From positions 1 through 5,344 of the forward strand of contig DASSPI010000147.1 in the NCBI GenBank assembly GCA_035699705.1: a stretch of DNA of 5,344 bases. Reading direction: 5' to 3'. The notes below the pieces were generated by a model that did not search any database, was not told the DNA's origin, and saw only the letters and a list, made by a program, of their open reading frames with translations. The position numbers and the translations under genes were made by a program. The first letter of the stretch is position 1, and every line of letters begins with the position of its first letter. Source of the DNA: CANKHA01 sp035699705 (GTDB taxonomy: Bacteria; Pseudomonadota; Alphaproteobacteria; Rhizobiales; Xanthobacteraceae). This document shows positions 1 through 5,344 of this stretch, piece by piece.

Positions 1-618
1 CTTCAGGCGCTCGGCATAGAGCTGCGTCAGGTCGGTGGAGAAGACGTCGCAGCGCCCGGTGTCATAGGCCTTCACCACTTCGTCCGCGGTAGCGAATGCG
101 ACCAGCTCATATTTGATTTTGTGCGTGCGGAAAAAGTCGGAAAGATTGAGCTCCGACGTGGTCCCGGTCTGCGTGCAGATCGAGGCGCCGTTAAGCTCCA
201 GCGCGGAATTTACCTTAAGCGATTTGCGGATCAGGAAACCTTGGCCGTCGTAATAGGTCACCGCGGCGAAATTGAAACCGAGCGCGGTGTCGCGCGACAA
301 AGTCCAGCTGGTGACCCGCGCGAGCACGTCGATCTCGCCGGATTGCAACGCGGTGAAGCGATCCTTGGCGGCGAGCGGCGTGAACTTCACCTTGGTTGCG
401 TCGTTGAAGATCGCCGCCGCCATGGCGCGGCAGAAATCGACGTCGAAGCCGGTCCAGTTGCCTTTGTCGTCGGGACTGGAAAAGCCGGGCAAGCCTTGGC
501 TCACGCCGCAAACCAGCGCGCCGCGCTCGATTACTTTCTTCAGCGTCTGGGCATGCGCCGCGCCGGAGCAGACCAGCAAGGCAGCAGCAGCGGTACAAAC
601 GACGCTCACGCGATTCAC
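1..618 (-). CDS. aapJ: AapJ-like general L-amino-acid ABC transporter periplasmic binding protein (3' end beyond window)
   Basis: Periplasmic solute-binding component of a polar/general amino-acid ABC importer, which would deliver L-amino acids to AapQM permeases and the AapP ATPase. The frame is open for 206 codons from 618 to the left edge, about 60% of a typical AapJ of roughly 340 residues. Residues 1-23 form a signal peptide with a hydrophobic Ala/Leu core and a cleavage site after AHA. The mature part shows the SBP_bac_3 fold pattern and stretches I recognise from AapJ: GNWTGFDVDFCRA (53-65), RFTALQSGEIDVL (87-99), RDTALGFNF (109-117), TYYDGQGF (121-128), TGTTSELNL (151-159) and GRCDVFSTD (188-196). 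The start is GTG at 618, chosen because GGAAAAGG lies 7 bases upstream; TTG at 657 would be longer but lacks this spacing. The permease genes would be expected beyond the left edge. It sits downstream of livK on the same strand, but a hairpin separates them, so it is probably a separate unit. Family assignment is firm; the exact substrate is inferred. Confidence 0.93.
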   Translation of the reverse strand, partial: MNRVSVVCTAAAALLVCSGAAHAQTLKKVIERGALVCGVSQGLPGFSSPDDKGNWTGFDVDFCRAMAAAIFNDATKVKFTPLAAKDRFTALQSGEIDVLARVTSWTLSRDTALGFNFAAVTYYDGQGFLIRKSLKVNSALELNGASICTQTGTTSELNLSDFFRTHKIKYELVAFATADEVVKAYDTGRCDVFSTDLTQLYAERLK

Positions 619-625
619 GGCAAAA

Positions 626-633
626 CCTTTTCC
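626..633 (-). promoter_or_regulatory. Ribosome binding site fixing the GTG start of aapJ
   Basis: On the minus strand GGAAAAGG lies 7 bases before GTG (618-616). This is a purine-rich but imperfect Shine-Dalgarno. It favours GTG at 618 over the in-frame GTG at 609, which is too far from it, and over TTG at 657, which lies upstream of it. Confidence 0.6.
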
Positions 634-759
634 GAATGGCAGCGTGCTGGCGTCCAACGGCGCGGTGCGGCCGGTCGGCGCGGGCCCGACGCTACCCTTT
701 CCCGGGTGCGGCGTCGAGGGCCGAAGAAAACGTCCAAAACCTTGATTTGAGAGCCGATT

Positions 760-772
760 CCGCCTTCGGCGG
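760..772. repeat. Short GC inverted repeat between livK and aapJ
   Basis: CCGCC (760-764) and GGCGG (768-772) pair across a TTC loop. It lies 12 bases beyond the larger livK hairpin in the direction of livK transcription. It may add to termination there or be a chance GC palindrome. No second copy was seen in the window, so I do not call it a dispersed repeat. Confidence 0.3.
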
Positions 773-783
773 CGCGCTGCCGA

Positions 784-816
784 ACGGAGCCCGGGCACAT
801 TGTCCCCGGGCTCCGT
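784..816 (-). terminator. Hairpin downstream of livK, probable terminator
   Basis: A 12-bp perfect inverted repeat (arms 784-795 and 805-816, arm sequence ACGGAGCCCGGG and its complement) with a 9-base loop lies 18 bases past the livK stop codon. The strength and position fit a transcription end. The minus strand lacks a T run after it (it continues TTCGGCAGCG), so termination by the hairpin alone is uncertain; it could instead protect the mRNA 3' end. Confidence 0.6.
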
Positions 817-833
817 CGCAGCCGGCTCAGACG

Positions 834-1952
834 TTACTTGATCTCGACATAGGTGATCTTGCCGCTCGGATCTTTCTGCCAGCGGTAGACCACGTAGTCG
901 AGCCGGGTGATGTCGCCCTTCTTGTTGTAGGACAGTTCGCCGATCACGGTCTTGAACTTCTGTCCCGACTTAATCTGCTCGGCCACTTTCTTGGCGTCGA
1001 CCGATTTCGCGGCCTCAGCTGCTTGCTTGATCACTTCGACAGCCGCGTAGCTGTAGAGCGTGTAAGCTTCCGGCTCGAATTTCTTCGCGCGGAATTTCTC
1101 CACGACTTCTTTGGCCTCCGCACGATTGCGCGCATCCGGTCCGAAGGTCATCAGTGTGCCCTCGACGCCGGGTCCGCCGATTGCGGAGAATTCGTCGGAG
1201 GCGATGCCGTCGCCTCCCATGAGGATCGCTTTGACACCCTGGTCGCGCATCTGCCGCACGATCAGACCGCCTTCGGTGTAGAGGCCGCCGAAATACACCA
1301 GTTCGGCGCCGGACTGCTTGATCTTGGAAACGAGAGCCGAGTAATCCTTCTCGCCGGTGTTGACGCCTTCATAGAGCGCTTCTTTCAGTCCGCCCTTGTT
1401 GATCGTCTTCTTCATTTCATCGGCGAGACCTTGGCCGTAGGTCGTTTTGTCGTGAACGACGGCTACTTTCTTGCCCTTGTAATTTTTCAACACGTACTGG
1501 CCCGCCACCGGGCCTTGCTGGTCGTCGCGGCCGCAGGTGCGGAAGACGTTCCACATGTTGCGTTCGGTAAGCTTCGGATTGGTGGCGGCAGGCGTGATGT
1601 CGAGCATGCCGTTCTCTTGATAAACCTCGGAAGCCGGGATGGTGACGCCGGAGTTGAAGTGTCCCACCACGAACTTCACGCCCTCGGCGGCGAATTTGTT
1701 GGCGACCGACACGCCCTGCTTCGGATCCGAAACGTCATCGCCGTAAGTCGCCGTGATCTTCTGGCCCTGGATACCCCCCTTGGCATTGATGTCTTCGACC
1801 GCTTGGTCAAAGCCGTTCTTCAGTTGCGCGCCGAACGAGGCGTTCGGCCCGGTGAACGGCGCACCGAGGCCCAGCTTGATCTGGGCGTCGGCAGTTCCTG
1901 CCAGCATCGCGCTGAAACCAAGCGCGAGCGCGAATGTCGTGCTCTTCCGCAT
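834..1952 (-). CDS. livK: LivK-like branched-chain amino-acid ABC transporter periplasmic binding protein
   Basis: Complete 372-residue periplasmic binding protein that would capture leucine, isoleucine, valine or a related amino acid for a Liv-type ABC importer (HAAT family). Residues 1-23 are a Sec signal peptide (MRKS, Ala/Leu core, cleavage after ADA). The mature protein is one Peripla_BP_6 domain from IKLGLGAPFTG (25-35) to the C terminus. Segments that line up with E. coli LivK include VVGHFNSGVTIPAS (95-108), PAATNPKLT (121-129), RTCGRDDQQGP (138-148), VVHDKTTYGQGLA (165-177), TGEKDYSAL (199-207), YFGGLYTEGG (220-229) and MGGDGI (245-250). The ligand-contact glutamate of E. coli LivJ/LivK near the last motif appears to be Asp248 here. 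C140 is the only cysteine, so the family disulfide is absent. The start at 1952 is chosen over upstream codons because GGGAGG lies 6 bases before it and the signal peptide begins there. No livH, M, G or F lies beside it, so it looks like an orphan binding protein; the true ligand is unknown. Confidence 0.94.
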   Translation of the reverse strand: MRKSTTFALALGFSAMLAGTADAQIKLGLGAPFTGPNASFGAQLKNGFDQAVEDINAKGGIQGQKITATYGDDVSDPKQGVSVANKFAAEGVKFVVGHFNSGVTIPASEVYQENGMLDITPAATNPKLTERNMWNVFRTCGRDDQQGPVAGQYVLKNYKGKKVAVVHDKTTYGQGLADEMKKTINKGGLKEALYEGVNTGEKDYSALVSKIKQSGAELVYFGGLYTEGGLIVRQMRDQGVKAILMGGDGIASDEFSAIGGPGVEGTLMTFGPDARNRAEAKEVVEKFRAKKFEPEAYTLYSYAAVEVIKQAAEAAKSVDAKKVAEQIKSGQKFKTVIGELSYNKKGDITRLDYVVYRWQKDPSGKITYVEIK

Positions 1953-1958
1953 AAAATG

Positions 1959-1964
1959 CCTCCC
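1959..1964 (-). promoter_or_regulatory. Ribosome binding site fixing the livK start
   Basis: GGGAGG on the minus strand, 6 bases before ATG at 1952. The open frame continues 32 codons further upstream (to 2048), but that extension reads through this site and would place arginine-rich sequence ahead of the signal peptide, so the short form is preferred. Confidence 0.75.
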
Positions 1965-2049
1965 ACCGAAATGGATGACGTGCCGCCGTCTCCCGTGAGC
2001 CGGAGCCGCTCCGATGAGAATTGAAACCGCGATCGATGGAAAAGTCACT

Positions 2050-2098
2050 TGAAATTATGAACGCACGAGCCGCTGAAATCATGAACGCTGCGAGCCGC
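2050..2098. repeat. Tandem 24/25-bp direct repeat upstream of livK
   Basis: Unit 1 (2050-2073) and unit 2 (2074-2098) abut. Both read TGAAAT, then T or C, ATGAACGC, then A or TG, and CGAGCCGC. They differ by one substitution and a one-base length change. On the minus strand unit 1 contains CATAAT (2059-2054), a good -10 candidate for livK, with unit 2 lying where the -35 and activator region would be. It could be a duplicated regulator site or a small local duplication. Confidence 0.65.
2054..2059 (-). promoter_or_regulatory. Possible -10 element of the livK promoter
   Basis: CATAAT on the minus strand matches five of six bases of TATAAT and lies about 100 bases upstream of the livK start codon. 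No good -35 hexamer is found 16-18 bases further upstream (the sequence there is near ATGATT), so if real the promoter probably needs an activator or is weak. Confidence 0.3.
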
Positions 2099-2238
2099 AA
2101 ACAGCCGTGCCGGGGCAACAAACATGCGGGCGTCGGTTTCGGGTCGGGCCGAAATTCACCACTCTCGTCTGCGGAAAGGCCGCGCGCGCTGCTGCTTTGT
2201 TGGGCTACGAAAATAATCCTAGAAATGGGCGCCATAAC

Positions 2239-2280
2239 GGCCGGTTGTGTAGCCTTCGCCGGCCATTGGGTCTCGTTTTT
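2239..2280 (+). terminator. Possible terminator-like hairpin within the intergenic region
   Basis: GGCCGG (2239-2244) pairs with CCGGCC (2259-2264) over a 14-base loop, and an outer AATGG/CCATT pair (2224-2228, 2263-2267) offers an alternative fold. T5 occurs at 2276-2280, about 11 bases after the stem, further away than in a standard intrinsic terminator. It could end a short rightward transcript or a small RNA, or be a chance GC palindrome. Confidence 0.22.
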
Positions 2281-2332
2281 CCTGTCCGATCGAAGGCGGT
2301 GGAAAAATCTTGATCTTGGGTGGTTCCACAGG

Positions 2333-2460
2333 TTATCCAATGAGTTAGGGGCTTGTGCCTTTTATGTAACACCGCCCGCAAAAAAGCCCCTTATCCGCCT
2401 GAAAAAGCCCATTTGTGGCCTTGGAGCACTGGCGTATCCGCCACGTTTTGTATTTTCTAG
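2333..2460 (+). promoter_or_regulatory. Likely porin control region with short repeats
   Basis: This AT-richer block ends about 80 bases before the porin start and is the likeliest site of its promoter. AAAAAGCCC occurs at 2381-2389 and 2402-2410, 21 bases apart or two helical turns. AGGGGCTT (2347-2354) is the inverted partner of AAGCCCCT (2384-2391). TATCCGCC occurs at 2392-2399 and 2435-2442. Possible core elements are TTGGAG (2421-2426) and the T-rich TATTTT (2451-2456), but their spacing is poor, so I do not fix a promoter. Confidence 0.35.
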
Positions 2461-2522
2461 GCAACGTCAGCTAACCCATAGACCCAAGTCGCAGGCGCGA
2501 GGTTTGTGATGCAGGGGTCGCA

Positions 2523-2530
2523 AGGAGGGG
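2523..2530 (+). promoter_or_regulatory. Strong ribosome binding site of the porin gene
   Basis: AGGAGGGG, near-ideal complement of the 16S rRNA tail, lies 8 bases before ATG at 2539. It decides the start: the in-frame GTG (2506) and ATG (2509) lie upstream of it and would add eleven residues, mostly Gly and Gln, ahead of a normal signal peptide. Confidence 0.85.
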
Positions 2531-2538
2531 GACAAACA

Positions 2539-3954
2539 ATGACGTTACTAAAAACTGTTCTGCTCGGTTCTGCCGCGGGTCTTCTCGCGGTAGGCGCTGC
2601 GCAGGCAGCCGATCTTCCAGTGAAGAAGGCTGCTGCGGCCGTGCAGTATGTGGAAGTCTGCCCTGTTTACGGCAGCGGCTTCTACAAATTGCCTGGGACC
2701 GATATCTGCATTCGTCATTTCGGCAGCATGAAATTCAATTTCGGCTTCCAGAATGAGCGCGAAGCTTGGGAACCAGATGGTATCGGCGCTATCGAGCCCA
2801 TCGTTCAGGCAGGCGGTTCCAACACCGTCGGCTGGCAGTGGACGATTCGTCCGGGCTGGGATTTCCGCAGCCCGACCGAATACGGCACCCTCCGCGCTGT
2901 CGTGCAGATGCGCGTCGATCAACGCAACGGCGTCTTCCAGGACGACGAACCCGTGCTGACCGGCACCATGCGCACGGCCAACCTGATCCACCGCGGTTAC
3001 ATCGAATGGGCCGGCTTCCTCATCGGTCGCGCCGGCACCCAGTTCGTGTACTGGGATCAGGACGACGTCGTGACTGCGATCGGCGGTGACCCCAAAGAAA
3101 CCACGATGCAGTTGACCTACGTCTTCACGGCTCCTGGCGGCATCAAGGCCACCATCGGTCTCGAAGACTCGGCGACGTGGGATGGTGGTGTTGAGATCGG
3201 GGTTCCTTCGCCGTTTGGTCTTGAGGCCATTGGCGCCCCCGGACCGCAGCGCCTCTACGACATCGTCGCTTCGCTGAGCACCGAACAGTCTTGGGGTAGT
3301 GCGAAGATCGCCGGCTTGCTCCACTGGATCCACACTGCTGGCGATAGACTCGACGTCAACGAGGCTTTCGACAGCAATAAGCAAGGTACGGGCTGGGCTG
3401 TCTTGGGCGGCGTGACCTTCAACCTGCCGATGCTCGGGCCGAAGGATCAGTTGCTCTTGCAGGCTCAATACTGCGATGGCGTGAACGCCGCTTGCGGCGT
3501 GAACGGCGGCGCGGCCAACGACCCGTCGTCCTTCGAACGTCGCGGTCAGTTCCTCGACGGTCTGCAGCGGCTCACTGACGTTGACGCTTGGCTTGTTGCC
3601 GACGGCAGCGGCAGCTGGGACTTCAAGACCACCAAGGTGTGGTCGGTCGAAGGTCAGTTGCGGCACTACTGGGCGCCGCTCTGGCGTTCCAACCTGATGG
3701 CCAGCTACGTGAACATCGACGTGCCGCGCGCGGGCTTCCTCGCAACCGGTGTCGGCGATGCGAACTCCTGGGACATCGCTGCTAACCTGATCTGGGGCCA
3801 AAGCCGCAAGACCGCGGAAATCGGTGTTGAGGTGGTCTACAAGCAGCTCAATCAGGACGTGCACCGCTTGACGGCAGCTGAGGCGCGCCGACATGGCGTC
3901 GAGACCGACCCGAACGGTTGGGCCGTGGTCGGCTTCATCCAGCGGAACTGGTAA
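2539..3954 (+). CDS. Porin_2 family outer-membrane porin (RopA/Omp2b type)
   Basis: Complete 471-residue trimeric-type outer-membrane beta-barrel porin for passive entry of small hydrophilic solutes, of the family typical of Hyphomicrobiales. Residues 1-23 are a signal peptide (MTLLKTVLLGSAAG start, cleavage after AQA, then ADLPVKKA). The family signature follows: VEVCPVYGSGFYKLPGTDIC (38-57), whose C41 and C57 are the usual paired cysteines, then IRHFGSMKFNFGF as the first strand. C312 and C319, in QYCDGVNAACG, form the second pair seen near the last third of this family. The rest alternates polar and hydrophobic residues with many Gly, Trp and Tyr, as expected of beta strands. The chain ends GFIQRNW: the last residue is Trp, where relatives I recall end in Phe. 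Length is within the usual 350-530 range. It has its own strong ribosome site and a terminator hairpin, and looks monocistronic. Family assignment is firm; pore selectivity cannot be read from the sequence. Confidence 0.94.
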   Translation: MTLLKTVLLGSAAGLLAVGAAQAADLPVKKAAAAVQYVEVCPVYGSGFYKLPGTDICIRHFGSMKFNFGFQNEREAWEPDGIGAIEPIVQAGGSNTVGWQWTIRPGWDFRSPTEYGTLRAVVQMRVDQRNGVFQDDEPVLTGTMRTANLIHRGYIEWAGFLIGRAGTQFVYWDQDDVVTAIGGDPKETTMQLTYVFTAPGGIKATIGLEDSATWDGGVEIGVPSPFGLEAIGAPGPQRLYDIVASLSTEQSWGSAKIAGLLHWIHTAGDRLDVNEAFDSNKQGTGWAVLGGVTFNLPMLGPKDQLLLQAQYCDGVNAACGVNGGAANDPSSFERRGQFLDGLQRLTDVDAWLVADGSGSWDFKTTKVWSVEGQLRHYWAPLWRSNLMASYVNIDVPRAGFLATGVGDANSWDIAANLIWGQSRKTAEIGVEVVYKQLNQDVHRLTAAEARRHGVETDPNGWAVVGFIQRNW

Positions 3955-3990
3955 TTACCAGCTAACGGCCTCCTTGGGGTCTGAATCTAA

Positions 3991-4024
3991 AGAAGCGGCG
4001 CCTTCGCAAGAAGGCGCCGCTTCT
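3991..4024 (+). terminator. Strong hairpin downstream of the porin gene, probable terminator
   Basis: A 15-bp perfect inverted repeat (arms 3991-4005 and 4010-4024) closes on a GCAA tetraloop of the stable GNRA class and starts 36 bases past the porin stop. It is followed only by GCTTTGGG, so the U tract is weak. The strength, loop type and position fit a terminator or an mRNA 3'-end stabiliser for a highly expressed porin message. Confidence 0.75.
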
Positions 4025-4126
4025 GCTTTGGGCGGCGCGCGGTGCTGGAATTGGGGCCGCGCCGGCGCTGAAATCTGTCCCTAAATCGCTGGTAGAAAGG
4101 CGAAAAATCCGCCCTGCCGCAGGCCC

Positions 4127-4154
4127 TTGCCTTCGCGGAAAATCCGTTTATCAC
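4127..4154 (+). promoter_or_regulatory. Possible sigma-70 type promoter for eutA
   Basis: TTGCCT (4127-4132) and TATCAC (4149-4154) are separated by 16 bases, each matching four of six consensus bases. This would give a leader of roughly 100 bases before eutA. The match is weak and could be chance. Confidence 0.25.
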
Positions 4155-4250
4155 TCTGTTCTGCCGAAGGAAATTCAGCGGCGGAACCGGGTTTTCCACA
4201 GCGTCACGGGGTGTGGCAACAGTAAGGGCCGTCCGGACGTTTGCGCGTTA

Positions 4251-4255
4251 AAGGA
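4251..4255 (+). promoter_or_regulatory. Ribosome binding site of eutA
   Basis: AAGGA lies 7 bases before ATG at 4263 and supports that start, including the His/Asp-rich N-terminal extension as part of the protein. Confidence 0.7.
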
Positions 4256-4262
4256 AAGCCCG

Positions 4263-5344
4263 ATGCCCACCGACGAGCCGAAGAAATCGAGCGGACACAC
4301 AGTCGCCGACCACCTTTATGGCCAGGACCTCATGCATGAGCATGAGGACGATTCCGATCACGATCACGACTGGATCGACGAGAATGAGCGGTTGGAAGAC
4401 AACCCGCTCTGGATCCAGGATCACGTCACGCTCAACACCGTCGGCATCGACATCGGCTCGGCGGGCACGCAGATCATCTTCTCCCGCATCAATCTGCGCC
4501 GCCTGGGCGAGGATCTCTCCAGCCGCTATTACGTCGTCTCGCGCGAAACCCTGTTCCAATCGCCGGTCGCGCTGACGCCCTATTCCAGCGAAGAGCGCAT
4601 CGACGAAGCCAAACTGGGCGCCATCATCGATGACGCCTATGACGCGGCGAAAATCCATCCCGATGACATCGACACCGGCGTCGTCATTCTCACCGGTGAG
4701 GCGCTGCGGCGCGAGAATTCGCAAGCTATTGCCGGAGTGCTGGCGGAACAAGGCGGCGAATTCGTTACCGCCACTGCGGGCCATCATATGGAGGCGATGC
4801 TGGCGGCTTATGGCTCCGGCGCGGCGCGGGTGTCGAGCGACGAAGGAAAGCGCATCCTCAACATCGACATCGGCGGCGGCACCACCAAGTTGGGCATCGT
4901 GGAGAAGGGCAAGGTGCTGGCGACCGCGGCCTTCCATGTCGGCGGGCGCCTGCAGGTGGTCGACAAGGATCAGAAGATCATCCGCCTCGATCCGGCTGGG
5001 AAGTTTCACGCCCGGCAGGCAGGCTTCGACTGGAAGCTGGGCGACCGTGCGAGCCCGCAGGAACTGGACGCCGTCGCCGAGAAAATGGCGGACGCGGTGG
5101 TCGACGCCATCAAGACCCGTCCGCTGCCGCGCGACGTCGCGCAGCTTTACCTCACCGATCCGATCCCGGAGCTCGGGCATATCGACGGCATCATGTTCTC
5201 CGGCGGCGTGGCGGAATATGTCTACGAACGTGAGCAGCGCGACTTCGGCGATATGGGCGTGCGGCTCGGCCGCGCGCTGCGCAAGCGGATCGAATCCGGC
5301 GCCTTGCCCTGGCCGTTCCTTCCGGCCGGCGAATGCATCCGCGC
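4263..5344 (+). CDS. eutA: EutA, ethanolamine ammonia-lyase reactivating factor (3' end beyond window)
   Basis: Cytoplasmic ATP-dependent chaperone that restores ethanolamine ammonia-lyase (EutBC) by exchanging damaged cobalamin for adenosylcobalamin. The frame is open from 4263 to the right edge, 360 codons plus two bases, and the end of the protein is missing. It has the ASKHA ATPase fold: phosphate-1 motif VGIDIGSAGTQ (60-70), phosphate-2 motif LNIDIGGGTTK (199-209) and adenosine-type motif FSGGVAE (312-318). Other stretches align with E. coli EutA: IIFSRINL (71-78), QSPVALTP (99-106), ILTGEALR (142-149) and ATAGHHMEAMLA (170-181). E. coli EutA reaches its phosphate-1 motif within about ten residues. 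Here some 57 residues precede it, with an acidic, His-rich cluster HEHEDDSDHDHD (25-36). The start is supported by AAGGA 7 bases upstream. It lies alone after the porin terminator; eutB and eutC are expected beyond the right edge. Identity is firm; the role of the extension is unknown. Confidence 0.93.
   Translation, partial: MPTDEPKKSSGHTVADHLYGQDLMHEHEDDSDHDHDWIDENERLEDNPLWIQDHVTLNTVGIDIGSAGTQIIFSRINLRRLGEDLSSRYYVVSRETLFQSPVALTPYSSEERIDEAKLGAIIDDAYDAAKIHPDDIDTGVVILTGEALRRENSQAIAGVLAEQGGEFVTATAGHHMEAMLAAYGSGAARVSSDEGKRILNIDIGGGTTKLGIVEKGKVLATAAFHVGGRLQVVDKDQKIIRLDPAGKFHARQAGFDWKLGDRASPQELDAVAEKMADAVVDAIKTRPLPRDVAQLYLTDPIPELGHIDGIMFSGGVAEYVYEREQRDFGDMGVRLGRALRKRIESGALPWPFLPAGECIR

Larger units (their letters stand above)
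1953..2538. other. Divergent intergenic region between livK and the porin gene
   Basis: This 586-bp stretch has no gene I can support and must carry the promoters for livK (leftward) and the porin (rightward). From left to right it holds the livK leader with a small hairpin (CGGAG 2001-2005 with CTCCG 2009-2013), a tandem 24/25-bp repeat (2050-2098), a GC hairpin (2239-2264) with T5 at 2276-2280, and an AT-richer part with short repeats (about 2333-2460) before the porin ribosome site. Open frames crossing it (for example 2021-2509 plus and 1807-2340 minus) lack a ribosome site, a coding-type third-base pattern or recognisable protein sequence, so I read them as chance. Confidence 0.7.
3955..4262. 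other. Intergenic region between porin and eutA
   Basis: The 308-bp gap holds the porin terminator hairpin, a GC-rich stretch with a minor pairing (GGCGCG 4034-4039 with CGCGCC 4058-4063), a weak promoter candidate near 4127-4154 and the eutA ribosome site. I see no small gene; the minus-strand frame at 3987-4199 overlaps the terminator and has no recognisable protein. I also see no cobalamin-riboswitch B12 box or other known leader motif upstream of eutA. Confidence 0.65.

Noticed and set aside
564..573. Possible lipoprotein cysteine in the AapJ signal peptide (LLVC at residues 14-17)
   Set aside because: A lipobox needs Gly, Ala or Ser just before the Cys, but here it is Val. A standard signal-peptidase-I site (AHA) follows at residue 23.
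636..2024. 462-codon open frame on the plus strand opposite livK
   Set aside because: It is antisense to a well-supported livK, has no ribosome site and no recognisable protein features. Long antisense frames are common in GC-rich coding sequence.
2333..2341. DnaA-box-like TTATCCAAT, and TTTTCCACA at 4192-4200
   Set aside because: Single imperfect matches far apart, with no cluster of boxes, AT-rich unwinding element or origin-type gene context.
2021..2509. 162-codon open frame on the plus strand in the livK-porin gap, ending at the porin leader
   Set aside because: It starts at TTG without a ribosome site, has mixed composition without domains or a coding-type third-base pattern, and crosses the probable control regions of both neighbours.
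2548..3894. 448-codon open frame antisense to the porin
   Set aside because: Shadow of the porin gene; the sense frame has a signal peptide, family motifs and a strong ribosome site.
4196..4216. CCACA and TGTGG inverted pair upstream of eutA
   Set aside because: Five-base arms with an 11-base spacer in GC-rich DNA are expected by chance, and I recognise no regulator site.
4248..5180. 310-codon open frame antisense to eutA
   Set aside because: The plus-strand frame carries unmistakable EutA motifs throughout, so the minus-strand frame is a shadow.

Overview
The window looks like a chromosomal segment from an alphaproteobacterium of the order Hyphomicrobiales (Rhizobiales), most likely a Bradyrhizobium or Xanthobacteraceae relative. 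The evidence is a GC-rich sequence with strong G/C third positions, a Porin_2-type outer-membrane porin of the RopA/Omp2b kind found in that order, and AapJ-type and LivK-type binding proteins, which these bacteria carry in many copies. The genus is an inference from remembered family sequences, not from a database search.

Four protein genes are supported. On the minus strand, running off the left edge, is the N-terminal 206 codons of an AapJ-like general L-amino-acid binding protein (1-618). Upstream of it, also on the minus strand, is a complete LivK-like branched-chain amino-acid binding protein (834-1952) with a strong hairpin just past its stop codon. A 586-bp divergent intergenic region (1953-2538) follows; it holds a 24/25-bp tandem repeat, a GC hairpin followed at a distance by a T run, and short AT-rich repeats near the porin. 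On the plus strand is a complete Porin_2 porin (2539-3954) that ends in a 15-bp perfect hairpin. After a 308-bp gap comes the first 360 codons of EutA, the ATP-dependent reactivating factor for B12-dependent ethanolamine ammonia-lyase (4263 to the right edge).

Three of the four products serve small-solute uptake: the porin admits solutes through the outer membrane, and the two periplasmic binding proteins pass amino acids to inner-membrane ABC transporters. None of the transporter permease or ATPase genes lies in the window. EutA starts a separate nitrogen/carbon function, ethanolamine breakdown, whose enzyme genes (eutB, eutC) would be expected beyond the right edge. The four genes appear to be separate transcription units rather than one operon.

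I found no RNA gene, insertion sequence, CRISPR array, phage gene or clearly new system. The points most worth a second look are the His/Asp-rich N-terminal extension of EutA and the repeat structure in the livK-porin intergenic region. The long open frames antisense to livK, the porin and eutA are best explained as shadows of GC-rich coding sequence.
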